NCBI GenBank assembly: GCA_934045075.1
Contig: OW203721.1
Coordinates: forward strand, 21,576,672 to 21,640,671
DNA: 64,000 nucleotides
From: Yponomeuta sedellus
Taxonomy: Eukaryota; Arthropoda; Insecta; Lepidoptera; Yponomeutidae
Reading direction: 5' to 3'
Part shown: positions 33,692 through 45,311 of the stretch, piece by piece
How the letters are laid out: each line of letters opens with the position of its first letter
How positions within the stretch are numbered: the stretch's first letter is position 1
Translations under genes and position numbers: made by a program
The notes under the pieces: model-generated
What the model saw: only the letters and a program-made list of their open reading frames with translations
The model's database searches: none
What the model was told of the DNA's origin: nothing

Positions 33692-34003
33692 ATCATCATC
33701 AACCTATTATGTCCCCAACGAGGGGCACGGGTCTCTACCACGGGGGCCAAGTCCAGATTGGTGGAGGCTTGCAAGACTAGTGGTTGGTCTTAATGTCAGA
33801 AGTTTTCAAGCCGCCCTAAGGCCCATGACTTGGCTTAATGACTGCCATCTATCGACACCAACTGCTTAACGTGCCTTGCAAAGCACGGAACCGCTCGCTA
33901 GTGTTAGACATAGACGGGCACCTATCCATGCACTGAACGCGTCCTATGTTGCCTAACCTTCGTGATCCTTTAAGATCACTCAGGCAGCCGGAGCAACGAG
34001 CGA
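33692..34003 (-). mobile_element. 5S-SINE, subfamily B
   Basis: Minus-strand head GATCACGAAGGTTAGGCAAC, then GACGCGTTCAGTGCATGG and ATAGGTGCCCGTC. It shares GATCACGAAGG and TTCAGTGCAT with 6968-7321 and is more decayed. The tail has GAT triplets at 33690. Confidence 0.65.
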
Positions 34004-34577
34004 TTCATAAAAAAATGCGTCATACGTATTGTGTTTCACAGTGATATTTAAAAAAGGAACACAAGAGTTTCTGAAAAAAGGTTTATCGAAAAAATGTAGC
34101 GTGTTTTTAATGGGTTCACTACGCCTTATCGAAACACGCTTAACCTTGTTACATTTCTACTATGTCGACTCACCTTAAAATGAATTGAACTAAGCTTCAT
34201 TATTACAAGTTATATTACACCGATGCTTCATTTCACCTTTTGACATTTCATTATTGGTTTATTTTGCTTACAGTTCATTAATTCAAATGATGTTTCACCT
34301 AAGCGTCTTTCGAACAAGGTTCGTTTGATCATTTAATATTTTATCTCACTATAGGATAGGCAGGTATTCGTACTGACTAAAATACCTAAAATGCAGAAAA
34401 ATCTAGTATTTACTTATACTGTTTTATATAATTGAAACAATAAAATGTATTCTATCAATCAAGATTATTTAAATTTTTATTACTCAAATAGCACTACAAA
34501 AGAAAATTTTAATGATTTTACATAGATCATGTTATTGGTATTAGGATAAATAATATTAATATTTGTTGTCTTCTTTA

Positions 34578-35700
34578 TTACATATCAACATGGTTTGCAA
34601 TTGCTCGCAGAAGATCAAGAGTATTCATTTTAGTTTTGATTTCGCATATCCTTTCTATTGCATTAATTCTTCTCATTCCTTATACTATTTTTATTTTTAA
34701 TGCACTAACCCGTGCTAAGGACAAATTTAAAAACCTATTTAGAGGCTGAAAATTTCACCCATGCCGGGATTCGAACCCGCAACCTCTGGCTATCCGTGCC
34801 AGCGCTCTACCAATTGAGCCAATGGGCGACTCACCGGCATCAGTGAAATTTCGAACCTCTTTACACTATTCTCTGTATTACGTACAGGCAGCGACATCTG
34901 GCTTAAGCAAATTGCATCACTTACAGCCCCGACTACCTACTTTGCAGTTAGGTTTTACATCGGAACGATATCACTGTACCCACATGATTATACTATTTTT
35001 ATTAGCGCTGGCACGGATAGCCAGAGGTTGCGGGTTCGAATCCCGGCATGGGTGAAATTTTTAGCCTCTAAATAGGTTTTTAAACTTCTCATTCCTTTTT
35101 TTCTGGGTGGTGTTTTTTCTACACTTGCGTTAGATTTTTCTATTGCATGATTAGTTGACATTTGCTCCTTTTGCATGTATTGGATCGTTGTATATACTCC
35201 AAACCGTGTTTGACTCAAAAGTCAGTTCCATCGCCGATGCCAGGCTTCTATTTTATTTTGGGTTCTCGGGAGATGTAATGTGTTACTTCTATGAACAGGC
35301 CACAAAGTAGGAGGAAAAATTGGAGAGCTTCTAGTAACAGATAAACCAGTCTCTGTTACACGAGAATGAATTTTACCGACCACGTAGTATTTCTCAAAAT
35401 ACGCGACGACTGCTTCTGCTTCTTCCGGAAAAACTTTGTCTTAAAGCATTGTAAAGGCTTCTAAAATCTCTTCAGGCGGTAAGTAAGCCAAAGAAATTAT
35501 GTGACGTAATTTCAAAGAGAAATCACTATCTTTTCCATATTTAGTGGCTAAATGACAGGATTGTATTTTTCGCCAGATATTTTGTCCGAAATGGAATAAG
35601 CAAACATTGTGTGTAGCGTCCGGAAACTCGATTTTGATGACATTTAGAACAGCAATTTCAAAATCTGTCACGATATGTGCTGGATTTTAAACACAGTCAA
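34578..35700 (-). pseudogene. MULE transposase, C-terminal half (copy 1)
   Basis: Minus strand. HIVTDFEIAVLNVIKIEFPD, then VCLFHFGQNIWRKIQ and LRHIISLAYLPPEEILEAF (35680-35441), is the MULE transposase core around its second catalytic Asp (the D of TDFE). After an in-frame stop comes FPEEAEAVVAYFEKYYV, then FPPTLWPVHRSN and LPRTQNKIEAWHRRW (about 35430-35215), the conserved LPRT..N..E.WH tail. Then YTTIQYMQKEQMST and, on the far side of the MIDT insertion, RINAIERICEIKTKMN to HVDM and a stop at 34578. The N-terminal zinc finger and first Asp are missing. Dead by stops, truncation and insertion. Confidence 0.75.
34669..35097 (-). mobile_element. MIDT double-ended insertion in MULE copy 1
   Basis: Flanked by CTTCTCATTCCTT at 34669-34681 and 35085-35097 (13 bp). 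Left part, minus strand: a full unit ending GCATTAAAAATAAAAATAG, tRNA-like at about 34755-34830. Right part, plus strand: from GCGCTGGCACGGATAGCC through the B box to AGGTTTTTAAA (35002-35084). The join contains another tail remnant (TATACTATTTTTAT), implying a dimeric template. Confidence 0.8.
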
Positions 35701-36423
35701 GCTCAAGAGCATATGATTTTGTTTATAGAATTTAGATAATTGCCAATGATTATGCGATAGTAAGTGTAAATAGTACTTCGATGAAATCTATTTTGTGGTA
35801 CAGTATTTAGGTGAAACGTAGCACTGAGCAAATGGTTAAAGGCATACCAAACATCCTACGAATTAAACTTAAGGCTTACTGAATGTTCGATGATTCGTCA
35901 TATTAGAAATGTAACAAGGTTAAGCGTGTTTCGATAAGGCGTAGTGAACCCGTTTTTGGGTTCACTACGCCTTATCGAAACACGCTTAACCTTGTTACAT
36001 TTCTACTATGTCGACTCACCTTAAAATGAATTGAACTAAGCTTCATTATTACAAGTTATATTACACCGATGCTTCATTTCACCTTTTGACATTTCATTAT
36101 TGGTTTATTTTGCTTACAGTTCATTAATTCAAATGATGTTTCACCTAAGCGTCTTTCGAACAAGGTTCGTTTGATCATTTAATATTTTATCTCACTATAG
36201 GATAGGCAGGTATTCGTACTGACTAAAATACCTAAAATGCAGAAAAATCTAGTATTTACTTATACTGTTTTATATAATTGAAACAATAAAATGTATTCTA
36301 TCAATCAAGATTATTTAAATTTTTATTACTCAAATAGCACTACAAAAGAAAATTTTAATGATTTTACATAGATCATGTTATTGGTATTAGGATAAATAAT
36401 ATTAATATTTGTTGTCTTCTTTA

Positions 36424-37546
36424 TTACATATCAACATGGTTTGCAATTGCTCGCAGAAGATCAAGAGTATTCATTTTAGTTTTGATTTCGCATATCCTTT
36501 CTATTGCATTAATTCTTCTCATTCCTTATACTATTTTTATTTTTAATGCACTAACCCGTGCTAAGGACAAATTTAAAAACCTATTTAGAGGCTGAAAATT
36601 TCACCCATGCCGGGATTCGAACCCGCAACCTCTGGCTATCCGTGCCAGCGCTCTACCAATTGAGCCAATGGGCGACTCACCGGCATCAGTGAAATTTCGA
36701 ACCTCTTTACACTATTCTCTGTATTACGTACAGGCAGCGACATCTGGCTTAAGCAAATTGCATCACTTACAGCCCCGACTACCTACTTTGCAGTTAGGTT
36801 TTACATCGGAACGATATCACTGTACCCACATGATTATACTATTTTTATTAGCGCTGGCACGGATAGCCAGAGGTTGCGGGTTCGAATCCCGGCATGGGTG
36901 AAATTTTTAGCCTCTAAATAGGTTTTTAAACTTCTCATTCCTTTTTTTCTGGGTGGTGTTTTTTCTACACTTGCGTTAGATTTTTCTATTGCATGATTAG
37001 TTGACATTTGCTCCTTTTGCATGTATTGGATCGTTGTATATACTCCAAACCGTGTTTGACTCAAAAGTCAGTTCCATCGCCGATGCCAGGCTTCTATTTT
37101 ATTTTGGGTTCTCGGGAGATGTAATGTGTTACTTCTATGAACAGGCCACAAAGTAGGAGGAAAAATTGGAGAGCTTCTAGTAACAGATAAACCAGTCTCT
37201 GTTACACGAGAATGAATTTTACCGACCACGTAGTATTTCTCAAAATACGCGACGACTGCTTCTGCTTCTTCCGGAAAAACTTTGTCTTAAAGCATTGTAA
37301 AGGCTTCTAAAATCTCTTCAGGCGGTAAGTAAGCCAAAGAAATTATGTGACGTAATTTCAAAGAGAAATCACTATCTTTTCCATATTTAGTGGCTAAATG
37401 ACAGGATTGTATTTTTCGCCAGATATTTTGTCCGAAATGGAATAAGCAAACATTGTGTGTAGCGTCCGGAAACTCGATTTTGATGACATTTAGAACAGCA
37501 ATTTCAAAATCTGTCACGATATGTGCTGGATTTTAAACACAGTCAA
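36424..37546 (-). pseudogene. MULE transposase, C-terminal half (copy 2)
   Basis: Identical in every feature compared to 34578-35700: the TDFE core, the in-frame stop, the LPRTQNKIEAWHRRW tail and the MIDT interruption. Confidence 0.75.
36515..36943 (-). mobile_element. MIDT double-ended insertion in MULE copy 2
   Basis: Duplicate of 34669-35097, including both 13-bp flanks. Confidence 0.8.
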
Positions 37547-37806
37547 GCTCAAGAGCATATGATTTTGTTTATAGAATTTAGATAATTGCCAATGATTATG
37601 CGATAGTAAGTGTAAATAGTACTTCGATGAAATCTATTTTGTGGTACAGTATTTAGGTGAAACGTAGCACTGAGCAAATGGTTAAAGGCATACCAAACAT
37701 CCTACGAATTAAACTTAAGGCTTACTGAATGTTCGATGATTCGTCATATTAGAAATGTAACAAGGTTAAGCGTGTTTCGATAAGGCGTAGTGAACCCGTT
37801 TTTAAT

Positions 37807-38251
37807 ACCTTCGTCATGGACAATATTTAATCATGTTTCTAACTTATATTAATAATATAACCGTATATATTGTCAAAGAAAGAATACTACTTGAAACAGG
37901 CATGCGTGCATGCAGTGACTAATGAAACAGCTACACATTTCTATAATAAAGGATAAAAATTGGTTTACTGCTCTGTGTAACGAATGGATGAATCAGAAAT
38001 CCATTTTTTCTTACAAATATTAGCTAGTAGTCGTGTCTTTTAAATACAGAGGGTAACAAATTTCCATACAGAAACCTTTTAGTATGGTTTTTAGTACTTG
38101 GGAATTGAGAAATTAGTATCAGCTTGGTCATAGATTTTGTCGCAATTACGAAGCTATCCACACGGTGAAAGTTATGCGTATTGTCGAGTAGAACCTGTTA
38201 TTTTCGGATGTTTACAATTTAGTTACACATTGCAGAAAGAAGACTATCAAG
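37807..38251. other. unassigned sequence
   Basis: AT-rich; nothing recognised. Confidence 0.4.
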
Positions 38252-38322
38252 CAACAGAAAAAAACTAGTGTGTATTAGACCTTTGTATCTAGAGTCTAAT
38301 ACCCACATAGTTTTTTCTGTTG
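38252..38322. repeat. imperfect hairpin, 29-nt arms
   Basis: Arms 38252-38280 and 38294-38322 (CAACAGAAAAAAACTAG side) with a 13-nt loop, mismatches in the middle. Weaker inverted similarity seems to extend outward (CTTGGGAATT near 38098 and AATTTCCCAAG near 38347), so it is more likely a foldback MITE than an RNA gene. Confidence 0.55.
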
Positions 38323-38689
38323 TTTTTAGGGCCCTTATAGTGTCTTAATTTCCCAAGATTACTATACTCTACGGTCACCTCACCGAAAGCATTAGCTGCT
38401 GCTAAACTATATCGCAGTGTAACGAAAGAGACTCAGTAAACAATAGCCTATGTAAATAAATACTCTAACAAATACTTTTTTTTAGTTCACAAAAACATCA
38501 ATAAGCGGGTAGTCAGAGAAGTTGAACAATGCACCGGTTTTCGAGCTCGGTTACTCACGGAAGCGCCGTAAAAATATTACTAAAATACAGAAGACCCGTT
38601 ACTTGTATATAATACTTAGTTTTTTTTTAATTGGGTATCTAACATTTTTCAGATCACATGTTATATTTATTTATATCAATGTAACTTCT

Positions 38690-38770
38690 TATTCAGGCTA
38701 TATGTAAGTCCACTGTTGGACATAGACTGCTCCTAATGAGCGCCATAGCCACTAAATAGGTTTTCAAAGA
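38690..38770 (-). mobile_element. S4-type 3' end plus MIDT scrap
   Basis: TCCACTGTTGGACATAGAC and GAGCGCCATAG, then CTAAATAGGTTTTCAAA. Confidence 0.45.
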
Positions 38771-39204
38771 TAGTAAAACAAAATTTTTACACACTCCGTA
38801 CCATTAAAAAATTAAAAATTTGTTTATTGTTCAAAAGCATAATGTGGATTTGTACATCACTTAAACTATTTTTCTATTAAATTATAATTGCATGCTCATA
38901 ATTTTCTTAGTTATTAACAGTAGGTACATCATTAATATAACCATTGAAAATTCAATGATATAACTAAACAAGCCTTGATCAGTAATAGAAAGAAATTTAC
39001 AATGGTGTTTGCTGGCCCTTATACTAAGCTAAAGCCTGTATGATAAGAGCCAGTAATCTCTGTTTGTAGAGCAAGATAGACTAGTACCGAATATCGTGGC
39101 AACGTACCCATATCTGACGCAAATGTCCCCATAACAGAACGTTGAACAGCCAGGGAGGTGCGTTGCATGAGATATGCCCCAGGGCGACAGTGCAAGCCGC
39201 GGAT
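38771..39204. other. unassigned sequence
   Basis: Nothing recognised. Confidence 0.35.
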
Positions 39205-39600
39205 ATATCAATATTACTATAGTAATCAATATTAATATAGTAGATTCGATATCGATATCAACCTTTGTATGTCTCCACTGCTGGGGCACGGGTCTCTTCC
39301 TGCATCACAGGAAGATTAGAGCATACTCTACCACATCCGGGGCCAAATCTGGGTTGGTGAAGGATTGTAAGATAGGGAGATATAGTAGGTTTTTCAATGT
39401 AAATACAAAATAAATAATATTACTATAGTAATTCAACCTTATTACTATAGTAATTCAACGTAATTAGTATAGTAATTTAACTTAATTACTATTTGGGAAT
39501 AAACCGCCTCAACTGCTAGTAATTCAACTAGTAATAATTCAAGTGGTAATTGAACTTAATTACTATTTGGGAAAAAACCGCGGCGAGGCAGTGCAAATCC
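39205..39600. repeat. degenerate ATTACTATAGTAATTCAAC repeats hosting a 5S-SINE
   Basis: A unit of about 22 bp occurs three times at 39418-39485. A longer segment (TAATTACTATTTGGGAA) occurs twice (39483 and 39557). A minus-strand 5S-SINE fragment sits at 39245-39375, with similar AT repeats on its left. Confidence 0.55.
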
Positions 39601-40284
39601 GTGTCTTCGCTGCTATGTGTGCTAATTAATACCTACGAACGCTACGCATGTTCAAGTTCCTATTGTTTTGCTTACATTGCACAGTGAATATTTAAATCCG
39701 TCTATTAAAAGAAATCGTCTATCTCTTCTTCTTTTACTCTCTCTCTCTCTCTCTTTGAAAGAAGGCCTGTGACCTGGAGTGGGAATTTTTAAGCTACTTA
39801 AAGCTTAACATTTTTTATGAAATTTCTTGGGAAGTTTGTTTGGTATGCTTCGGTATGTGCATAAAATTAGATAAAAATGTGCGTAATCTAAATTGGTGAT
39901 CCCATGTTTTGTTTGGCATTCCTAAATAAATAAAAATGTTCGTATGATCTAGAAAATGCGTGGCCTTCGAGAGGAGTGTTCGTTAATTAATACTGGGTTA
40001 TTTTTAAAATGCGCATTTTCTGTGGCACCGTAGTAAGAATTTGTGTTTGGCAATAATCATTTTTGTTGTATGAGTTTTTCTCAGATTTTTTTTATATCTC
40101 GGCTTAGAGAATATATTTCGTGAATTCGTCTTACGCAATTTACCAATATCGCAGTACATCATAGAAAAAATCCCTTTCTTTTCAATACAATTATGTCTGT
40201 CTGACTTTCAGCACTAATAGTAATGCCAAACATCGCAACTTGTGGGTAGAAAACGGGTAACCTCAACAATATTTTATTTACACT
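39601..40284. other. unassigned sequence with a T1-like 3' end
   Basis: CTCTCTCTCTTTGAAAGAAG and GTGACCTGGAGTGGGA near 39740-39785 resemble a T1 3' end. Nothing else recognised. Confidence 0.35.
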
Positions 40285-40604
40285 ATTTTTATTTTTAATG
40301 CACTAACCCGTGCTAAGGACAATTTTAAAAACCTACATGAACCTACAAAACCTACCTTAATCATGTGGGTACAGCGATATCATTCCGATGTTAAAACCTA
40401 ACTGCAAAGTAGGTAGTCGGGGCTGTAAGTGATGCAATCTACTTCAGCCTGTACGTAATACGGAGAATAGTGTAAAGAGGTTCGAAATTTCACTGATGAC
40501 GGATTAGCTCAGTTGGATAGAGCGCTGGCACGGATAGCCAGAAGTCGCGGGTATGAATCCCGGCATGGGTGGAATTTTTAGCCTCTAAATAGGTTTTTAA
40601 AATA
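40285..40604 (+). mobile_element. MIDT, complete sense copy with inverted end
   Basis: Starts with a minus-strand second tail (AATGCACTAACCCGTGCTAA at 40299-40335). Then the full unit on plus: 160-bp 5' part, tRNA-like region with A box TTAGCTCAGTTGGATAGAGC (about 40504) and B box GGGTATGAATCCC, and first tail to AGGTTTTTAAAA. Shows clearly that the tRNA-like region is internal to the element. Confidence 0.75.
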
Positions 40605-40959
40605 TTTTTTCTACCATGGAAATTTTAACGAAAAATCTCAAACGTTGTAAATGACATACAAACATACTACAGGAATTGAGAATTTTATAAATAACCCTGT
40701 GTACCGTTTGCACTCGTAATATAAAAATACTTCGGGGCGGTTTCTGAATTTGAGATTTGCACTTAGTAAATACTTAAGTAACGTTCTGTCACGCTCTTTG
40801 CAGATAAATTCGAAGAGACAGCACTACAGTTAACTATTTACTTAGCGAAATTCTCAATTCAGAAACTGGCCCATAGACTGTTTTTAACATAAAATAACTT
40901 GAGATTCTACATAAAAAAGCGTAAAAATAAAAACATCAGTAATTAACATATTTTAAACT
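40605..40959. other. unassigned sequence
   Basis: Nothing recognised. Confidence 0.35.
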
Positions 40960-41210
40960 TTCGCGACTTGAACACATAATTTGAATATTATTATCGTCCG
41001 ACATTGTCAGTGTAGTGTGTCGCAACCCTAATAGTGCTTTGTGATGGCTGATTGAGGGTAGTCTGAAACCTTATCAGCCGAAGATGCGAACGGGTACCAG
41101 CCATCAGTCCACTCGTGACCACAATGACTGTAACGTCGTCGAAACGTCGAGGTAAAATAGCAATAAATTACTACGCGATTTAGCCCCGAAAATATTCTAA
41201 CTACATCAGA
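40960..41210 (+). mobile_element. Penelope-like terminal repeat relic
   Basis: About 240 bp, present in inverted orientation at 48967-49190. Core: GTGACCACAATGACTGTAAC, GTCGTCGAAACGTCGAGG, AAATAGCAATAAATTACTAC. The GAAACGTCG block with its upstream partner resembles the decayed hammerhead motif of Penelope-like elements. Confidence 0.5.
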
Positions 41211-41245
41211 AATTGTCTACATTAGTTTTTGTAAATTTATAAATA

Positions 41246-41400
41246 GTCCAGTGGCTACTACCACGTTAGATGTGGCGTGACCACTCAGTTGCTGTAATGT
41301 TTGAAACATATTTTTAGACGGAGTAAGCTTGCCGGAGTGTGGATGGTTGATGGAGCTTTTCATCCTGTCAGCTTAGTTGCTTTAATCCACATGTCACGGG
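41246..41400 (-). mobile_element. T3 SINE, highly diverged
   Basis: ACGTTAGATGTGGCGTGACC and CATCCTGTCAGCTTAGTTGC align to the T3 body on plus. Confidence 0.4.
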
Positions 41401-41639
41401 AAATTCACAAGGACAAAAATTCGCGTGGTGAGAACGGCGAAGCGTCCAGTGATTAAAACAAATGAATAGACATTTACTAACTACGCCGCGGGTAGCGGCG
41501 AATGGCGGGAAGACCGGAAAATTTGCTGAGCGAAAAGTACGAGATTATAACTGAATCAGTGAAACGCTTGCCATGGTTTTGAGCAGCTGTTTATGCCTTT
41601 TACTGATTTCTTGCGACATAAACACGGCGTTGAGTTGGC

Positions 41640-41800
41640 AATTTCATCATCATCATTAACCATTCTGCGCCCACTGTAGGACATAGGCCTCCCTCGTTTT
41701 TTTTCCCTACTTCCCGGTCTTATGCCAAACGCATCCAACAACGCCCCGCCACCGTTACCAGAACGTCAGACCATCTGAAAGTTATTATTAACATGTTAAC
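41640..41800 (-). pseudogene. LINE C-terminal fragment (RTE-like)
   Basis: Minus strand. RWSDVLVTVAGRCWMRLA, a stop, then DREVG, and a 3' end AGGCCTATGTCCTACAGTGG with a GATGATGATGA tail. Same family as 2214-2345. No catalytic domain. Confidence 0.5.
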
Positions 41801-42437
41801 CAAGACCTGAATCAAGACCAAAGATTGGATATAATATGACATTAAACTGGCCCTGCAGCAACTCTCGTTGGTTCTGATTCTGGATGTCGCACAGGGTGTT
41901 CTGACAACTGGCAAACAATTATCTTTTCCTACACACGTTTTATTAAACTACCGATACATCATGCTACTCTAGTAGAGGTATCTTCTGATGTTGATCCATT
42001 TATCAATTGCTTTGAGCTGTGTATGATCACGTCGATATGCGTTTGATGATGGTAAAGGTGCGGTATTTGACCATTTGTACCTTACTTACCGCCAAATATT
42101 GTGCCTAAATTTTGAATAAACTTAAAGATTATGTTGAGTAAACGAACTAACCCCAATATTCGATTGAGTAAGTTCTGATATGTAGTAATGCGATTTCAGT
42201 ATCCATTCATACGTTGGTTTCTAATGCAGACACTGAGGTAGGTGTTACGGGAAATATCGCAAATGTATCACACTGCTTTTCGAACTTACAGCCTCCCAAA
42301 TCTGTACGAGTATTCCGAAATAAAGCGCGATTGTGGCATAAACAATAATTTATAAATTTTATATATAAATTAATAAATCAGAAACGCACTCATCGTCTCT
42401 TATCCACACAAAATTTTCATCAGGTAACCTATTATTA
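41801..42437. other. unassigned sequence
   Basis: Nothing recognised. Confidence 0.4.
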
Positions 42438-42520
42438 GCATAGACATAGACATCATTTATTGGTAATATTCATTACAAGTCAAGACTCCGTTCATAATAC
42501 CAATCCAATTTAGAAATAAG
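42438..42520 (-). mobile_element. LINE 3' end with (GTCTAT)n tail
   Basis: Minus strand: ACCAATAAATGATGTCTATG, then TCTATGCT. 5' boundary not determined. Confidence 0.45.
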
Positions 42521-43332
42521 AATCAAATTTACAAATTTCAAAAAGAAAATATTACATATCAATATCATAATTATGCACATAATTATGACAAAATAATAAT
42601 ACATAATTATGTTGAGTAATTTACCTAATTATTATGCTAAATTCTGCTAAATAATTGTTAAAAAGCTACGATATTCACTCACTTAAAATTTTAAAGGTAA
42701 ACTTGCAGAGATTTGAGTTTGTTTCAATAGTGACTTGTGAAATTGTTTTCTGAAGAAACAATGATAGTCACAAAAATCGTGAGTAGTTTATATAATAATA
42801 AAAATAATAAAAACCCACTTAAAAAGATTCTGTACTTAAACACGGAAATAAATTAAAGGTGTAAATTCAAACTTAGTCCATGGTGCGCGATACTATGTTT
42901 TTGTATTCTTGATCGTGAGCCGATCGCTAAAATAACTTTATAATTAAGAAACAAGTAAAAGGGAATTTTGATTGATCTTTGGTGTCGTTTTTCTTACTCC
43001 ACTGAGCTGACTATTTCATGTTATTAGAAATTTATATTAATATGTCATGAAAGTGGCCTATGCTACTTTCCCCGTTAATTATTTCCATTTGGGCATGCAT
43101 CATCCGACTATCTGTCTTCTACTACATTTTGCAGCGGTTTTGGTTGGATACTTTTCTTAAATTTATTTAAACAATTTATTAGAAATTATGCCAATGTTGC
43201 CTTTGTGCTTATTATCTTTGTTATTAATTAATTTTCATTCTTATTAATTTTGTTACAATGTCAACAATTGCCTGCGTATTCACACCATATTTTTGGAATG
43301 TTTCCTTTTATCTTTCTTTGAGATCTTTTTAT
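42521..43332. other. unassigned AT-rich sequence
   Basis: Nothing recognised. Confidence 0.4.
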
Positions 43333-43432
43333 ATCGATATCAACCCTTGTATGTCCCCACCGTTGGGGCAGGGGTTTCTTCCTGCATCGCAGGAAGGTTA
43401 GGCCAAGAGGGCCAAGTCCGGGTTGGTGTATA
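43333..43432 (-). mobile_element. 5S-SINE 3' fragment
   Basis: ATCGATATCAACCCTTGTAT, CCCCACCGTTGGGGCAGGG on plus. Confidence 0.65.
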
Positions 43433-44300
43433 TATATATCCATTTAAATTTGAATGTATTTCCAGCCATCGGCAATCAGTTATTTTAGAAGAATCGCCAC
43501 ATTTAAGCACAAAGGCATTAATTTTGTTGTATTTATTTTTCAGCAACATTAGCTGTAGGCTTTCTTGAACAATTTGTTGAACATTAATTTGATCAGTAGT
43601 AATTGCGGCTTCATCCTAATTTACAGTGACTGGGCTAGCTCTGAGTAACTACTTAAATTAAAAAGCAGTTCCCAAGTGCTTCTATCGTTTGATGTGTCAT
43701 AAACATAAATACAAGTGGTACGATGTTACTATTGCTGGTATCTCCACACTACATATTTTATAGTGTTCATAGGGATTTTATTTTTCAAGCCCTGGTCTGT
43801 TATTTTTACGGCAAACATTATCCGTATATCTGTTTTCACATATACTTTGCGGCGTTTTGATACCTTCTCTGTTCTTTTCCTTGTTCCATTTCTTAACTCC
43901 TCTGGAACAAATTTACCTGCAAGTTGCTGCAGGAGCTAGAATAATACCGAAAACTTCCAACTTTTCATAAATATTACTTTTTTCGTTTAATTAATTACTA
44001 TACTTCCAGTCCAAAGTAACAAGGTAGCATGTAATAATTTCCTCAACCACGTCTGCGTATTGCGGTTCCAAGTGGGATATTACTTGGCAATACCTGGTTC
44101 GTCAAGTTTAAGTTATGCGTGCCCCTCTACTTGCGCGAATCAGCATACCGCTGATCCAAATTTGGCCGCGGCCAAAATCGAGGCAACTTCGTGATGTGAT
44201 TTACCCTGAGTTGTAAGTTCTTATCAATCGGACTCATATCTCCTAATTTCAAGTTGTTGCGTCTCCGCAAACTCATTTGGCTTCGACATATTATTATTTA
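43433..44300 (-). pseudogene. decayed coding-like stretch, family unknown
   Basis: The minus strand has short in-frame blocks split by stops: SKPNEFAETQQLEIRRYESD, GKSHHEVASILAAAKFG (helix-turn-helix-like), KFVPEELRNGTRKRTEKVSK, YVYDTSNDRSTWELLFNLSS and QIVQESLQLMLLKNKYNKI. They could be one dead transposon protein or chance. I cannot name the family. Confidence 0.2.
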
Positions 44301-44596
44301 ACTATGTACAGTTCAATATTTACAGTGTGTCCGTAGTTTCAATAGTAGTGTCAGTAGAGATGGAATTTGATGGCGGCTGTAAACACTAATTATGATTGAT
44401 ATTAAATTGTTGAATGGATGTTGTCATTGGAAAGGCAATAGACTTGTGGCAGTAATTAACGTCGATAGACTTGCCTGAGGTCGTAATAAATAAAGGCCAA
44501 CTGATAACACTGTTATAGTACCTACCTGGTAAGTTTGATAGCCAGCGAGGGCTTCTACCTATGAATTAGTCTAATTTCAAAGTAACGTATATCTTT

Positions 44597-44812
44597 TAAA
44601 AACCTATTTAGAGTAGTATATTTTATAATAAAACAGAAAAACTGGATAAAGCAGGTAATATAGTCACATCTGGTCGAAGGGTAAAATTGCAATGATGAAA
44701 AATGAGGGAAATCGAAAAATGTGTGACGTCATTCAAATATTTGAAATGATAGATAGAAAATGAAATAAAAATTGTGTATACAGGTTTGCACCGTTACAGG
44801 TTGATATCGTAC
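44597..44812 (-). mobile_element. half-copy of the 8-kb foldback sequence
   Basis: AAAAACTGGATAAAAGCAGG-like sequence (44630), ATGAAAAATGAGGGAAATCG and ACAGGTTTGCACCGTTACAG are the reverse complement of parts of 8060-8400. It begins with a MIDT scrap (AAAAACCTATTTAGAG). Confidence 0.5.
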
Positions 44813-45136
44813 CACGACAAGATCCACCCTCTCCACATAATTATACTTAGTAACTTTTAATCTACCGATACCGTCGCAAAAACGTGGAATTTGTCTCGAC
44901 TCTCGACACGAGGCTGCTCCGCGGCGCTATTCAAATAAGAACCTGCCAACGGAAGACGCCCGTTGTAATTTCAGACACGTTTTATAAATTTGCCTTTTAA
45001 CAGCCTCTTAATATTTTTACTACGTGTCCCGAAACCGACGCCGAAAAATTTCGAAGACAATGAGATAAAAAACGGCCACGAGCGTGTTATGCTATTACAC
45101 AATTTCGCTTTCGCTATTTTTTTTTATACTTCACTC

Positions 45137-45311
45137 CACCCTTCCTTAAATTTTAGTCAGTGGAGAATTTGCACAAAAAATGTGTTATAATCGGATAGAC
45201 CGTGTTAAGAGATAAATAAACGTAAGATTTTTTGGTATTTCGATTTTAATTGCACAACTACCTATCTAAAAATAAAGTTTTTTTTTTCTAAGTTTCTCAA
45301 TGTTTATAATG
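45137..45311. repeat. direct repeat, unit 1
   Basis: Matches 45522-45710 with about 10% difference (CACCCTTCCTTAAATTT; GGATAGACCGTGTTAAGAGA; ATAAATAAACGTAAGAT). Confidence 0.75.

Larger units (their letters stand above)
34112..35951 (-). mobile_element. MULE copy 1
   Basis: Terminal inverted repeats: GGGTTCACTACGCCTTATCG at the left, with its complement at the right. They are perfect for 48 bp and recognisable to about 63 bp. The interior holds a minus-strand transposase relic (34578-35700) split by a MIDT insertion (34682-35084). The N-terminal half of a normal MULE transposase is missing, so the element cannot move on its own. Confidence 0.85.
35958..37797 (-). mobile_element. MULE copy 2
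   Basis: Same structure and ends as copy 1 at an offset of 1,846 bp, including the same MIDT insertion. Since that insertion, with its own target duplication, is shared, copy 2 arose by duplication after it and not by independent integration of an empty element. Confidence 0.85.
34103..37806. mobile_element. tandem MULE pair with one outer 9-bp target duplication
   Basis: GTTTTTAAT at 34103-34111 and 37798-37806 flanks two 1,840-bp elements (34112-35951 and 35958-37797) with only GTTTTT between them. Nine-base duplications are the hallmark of Mutator-like elements. Every landmark I compared recurs at an offset of exactly 1,846 bp, and the copies look identical. Confidence 0.85.

Noticed and set aside
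34822..35218. 76-77 codon frames duplicated at 36.7-37.1 kb
   Set aside because: The plus-strand frame reads through the MIDT insertion. The minus-strand frame is partly real MULE C-terminus but ends in MIDT sequence.
40501..40575. Candidate functional tRNA genes at MIDT loci
   Set aside because: A and B boxes are clear, but the T and acceptor stems do not pair properly and every copy is embedded in the same repeat with the same tails.
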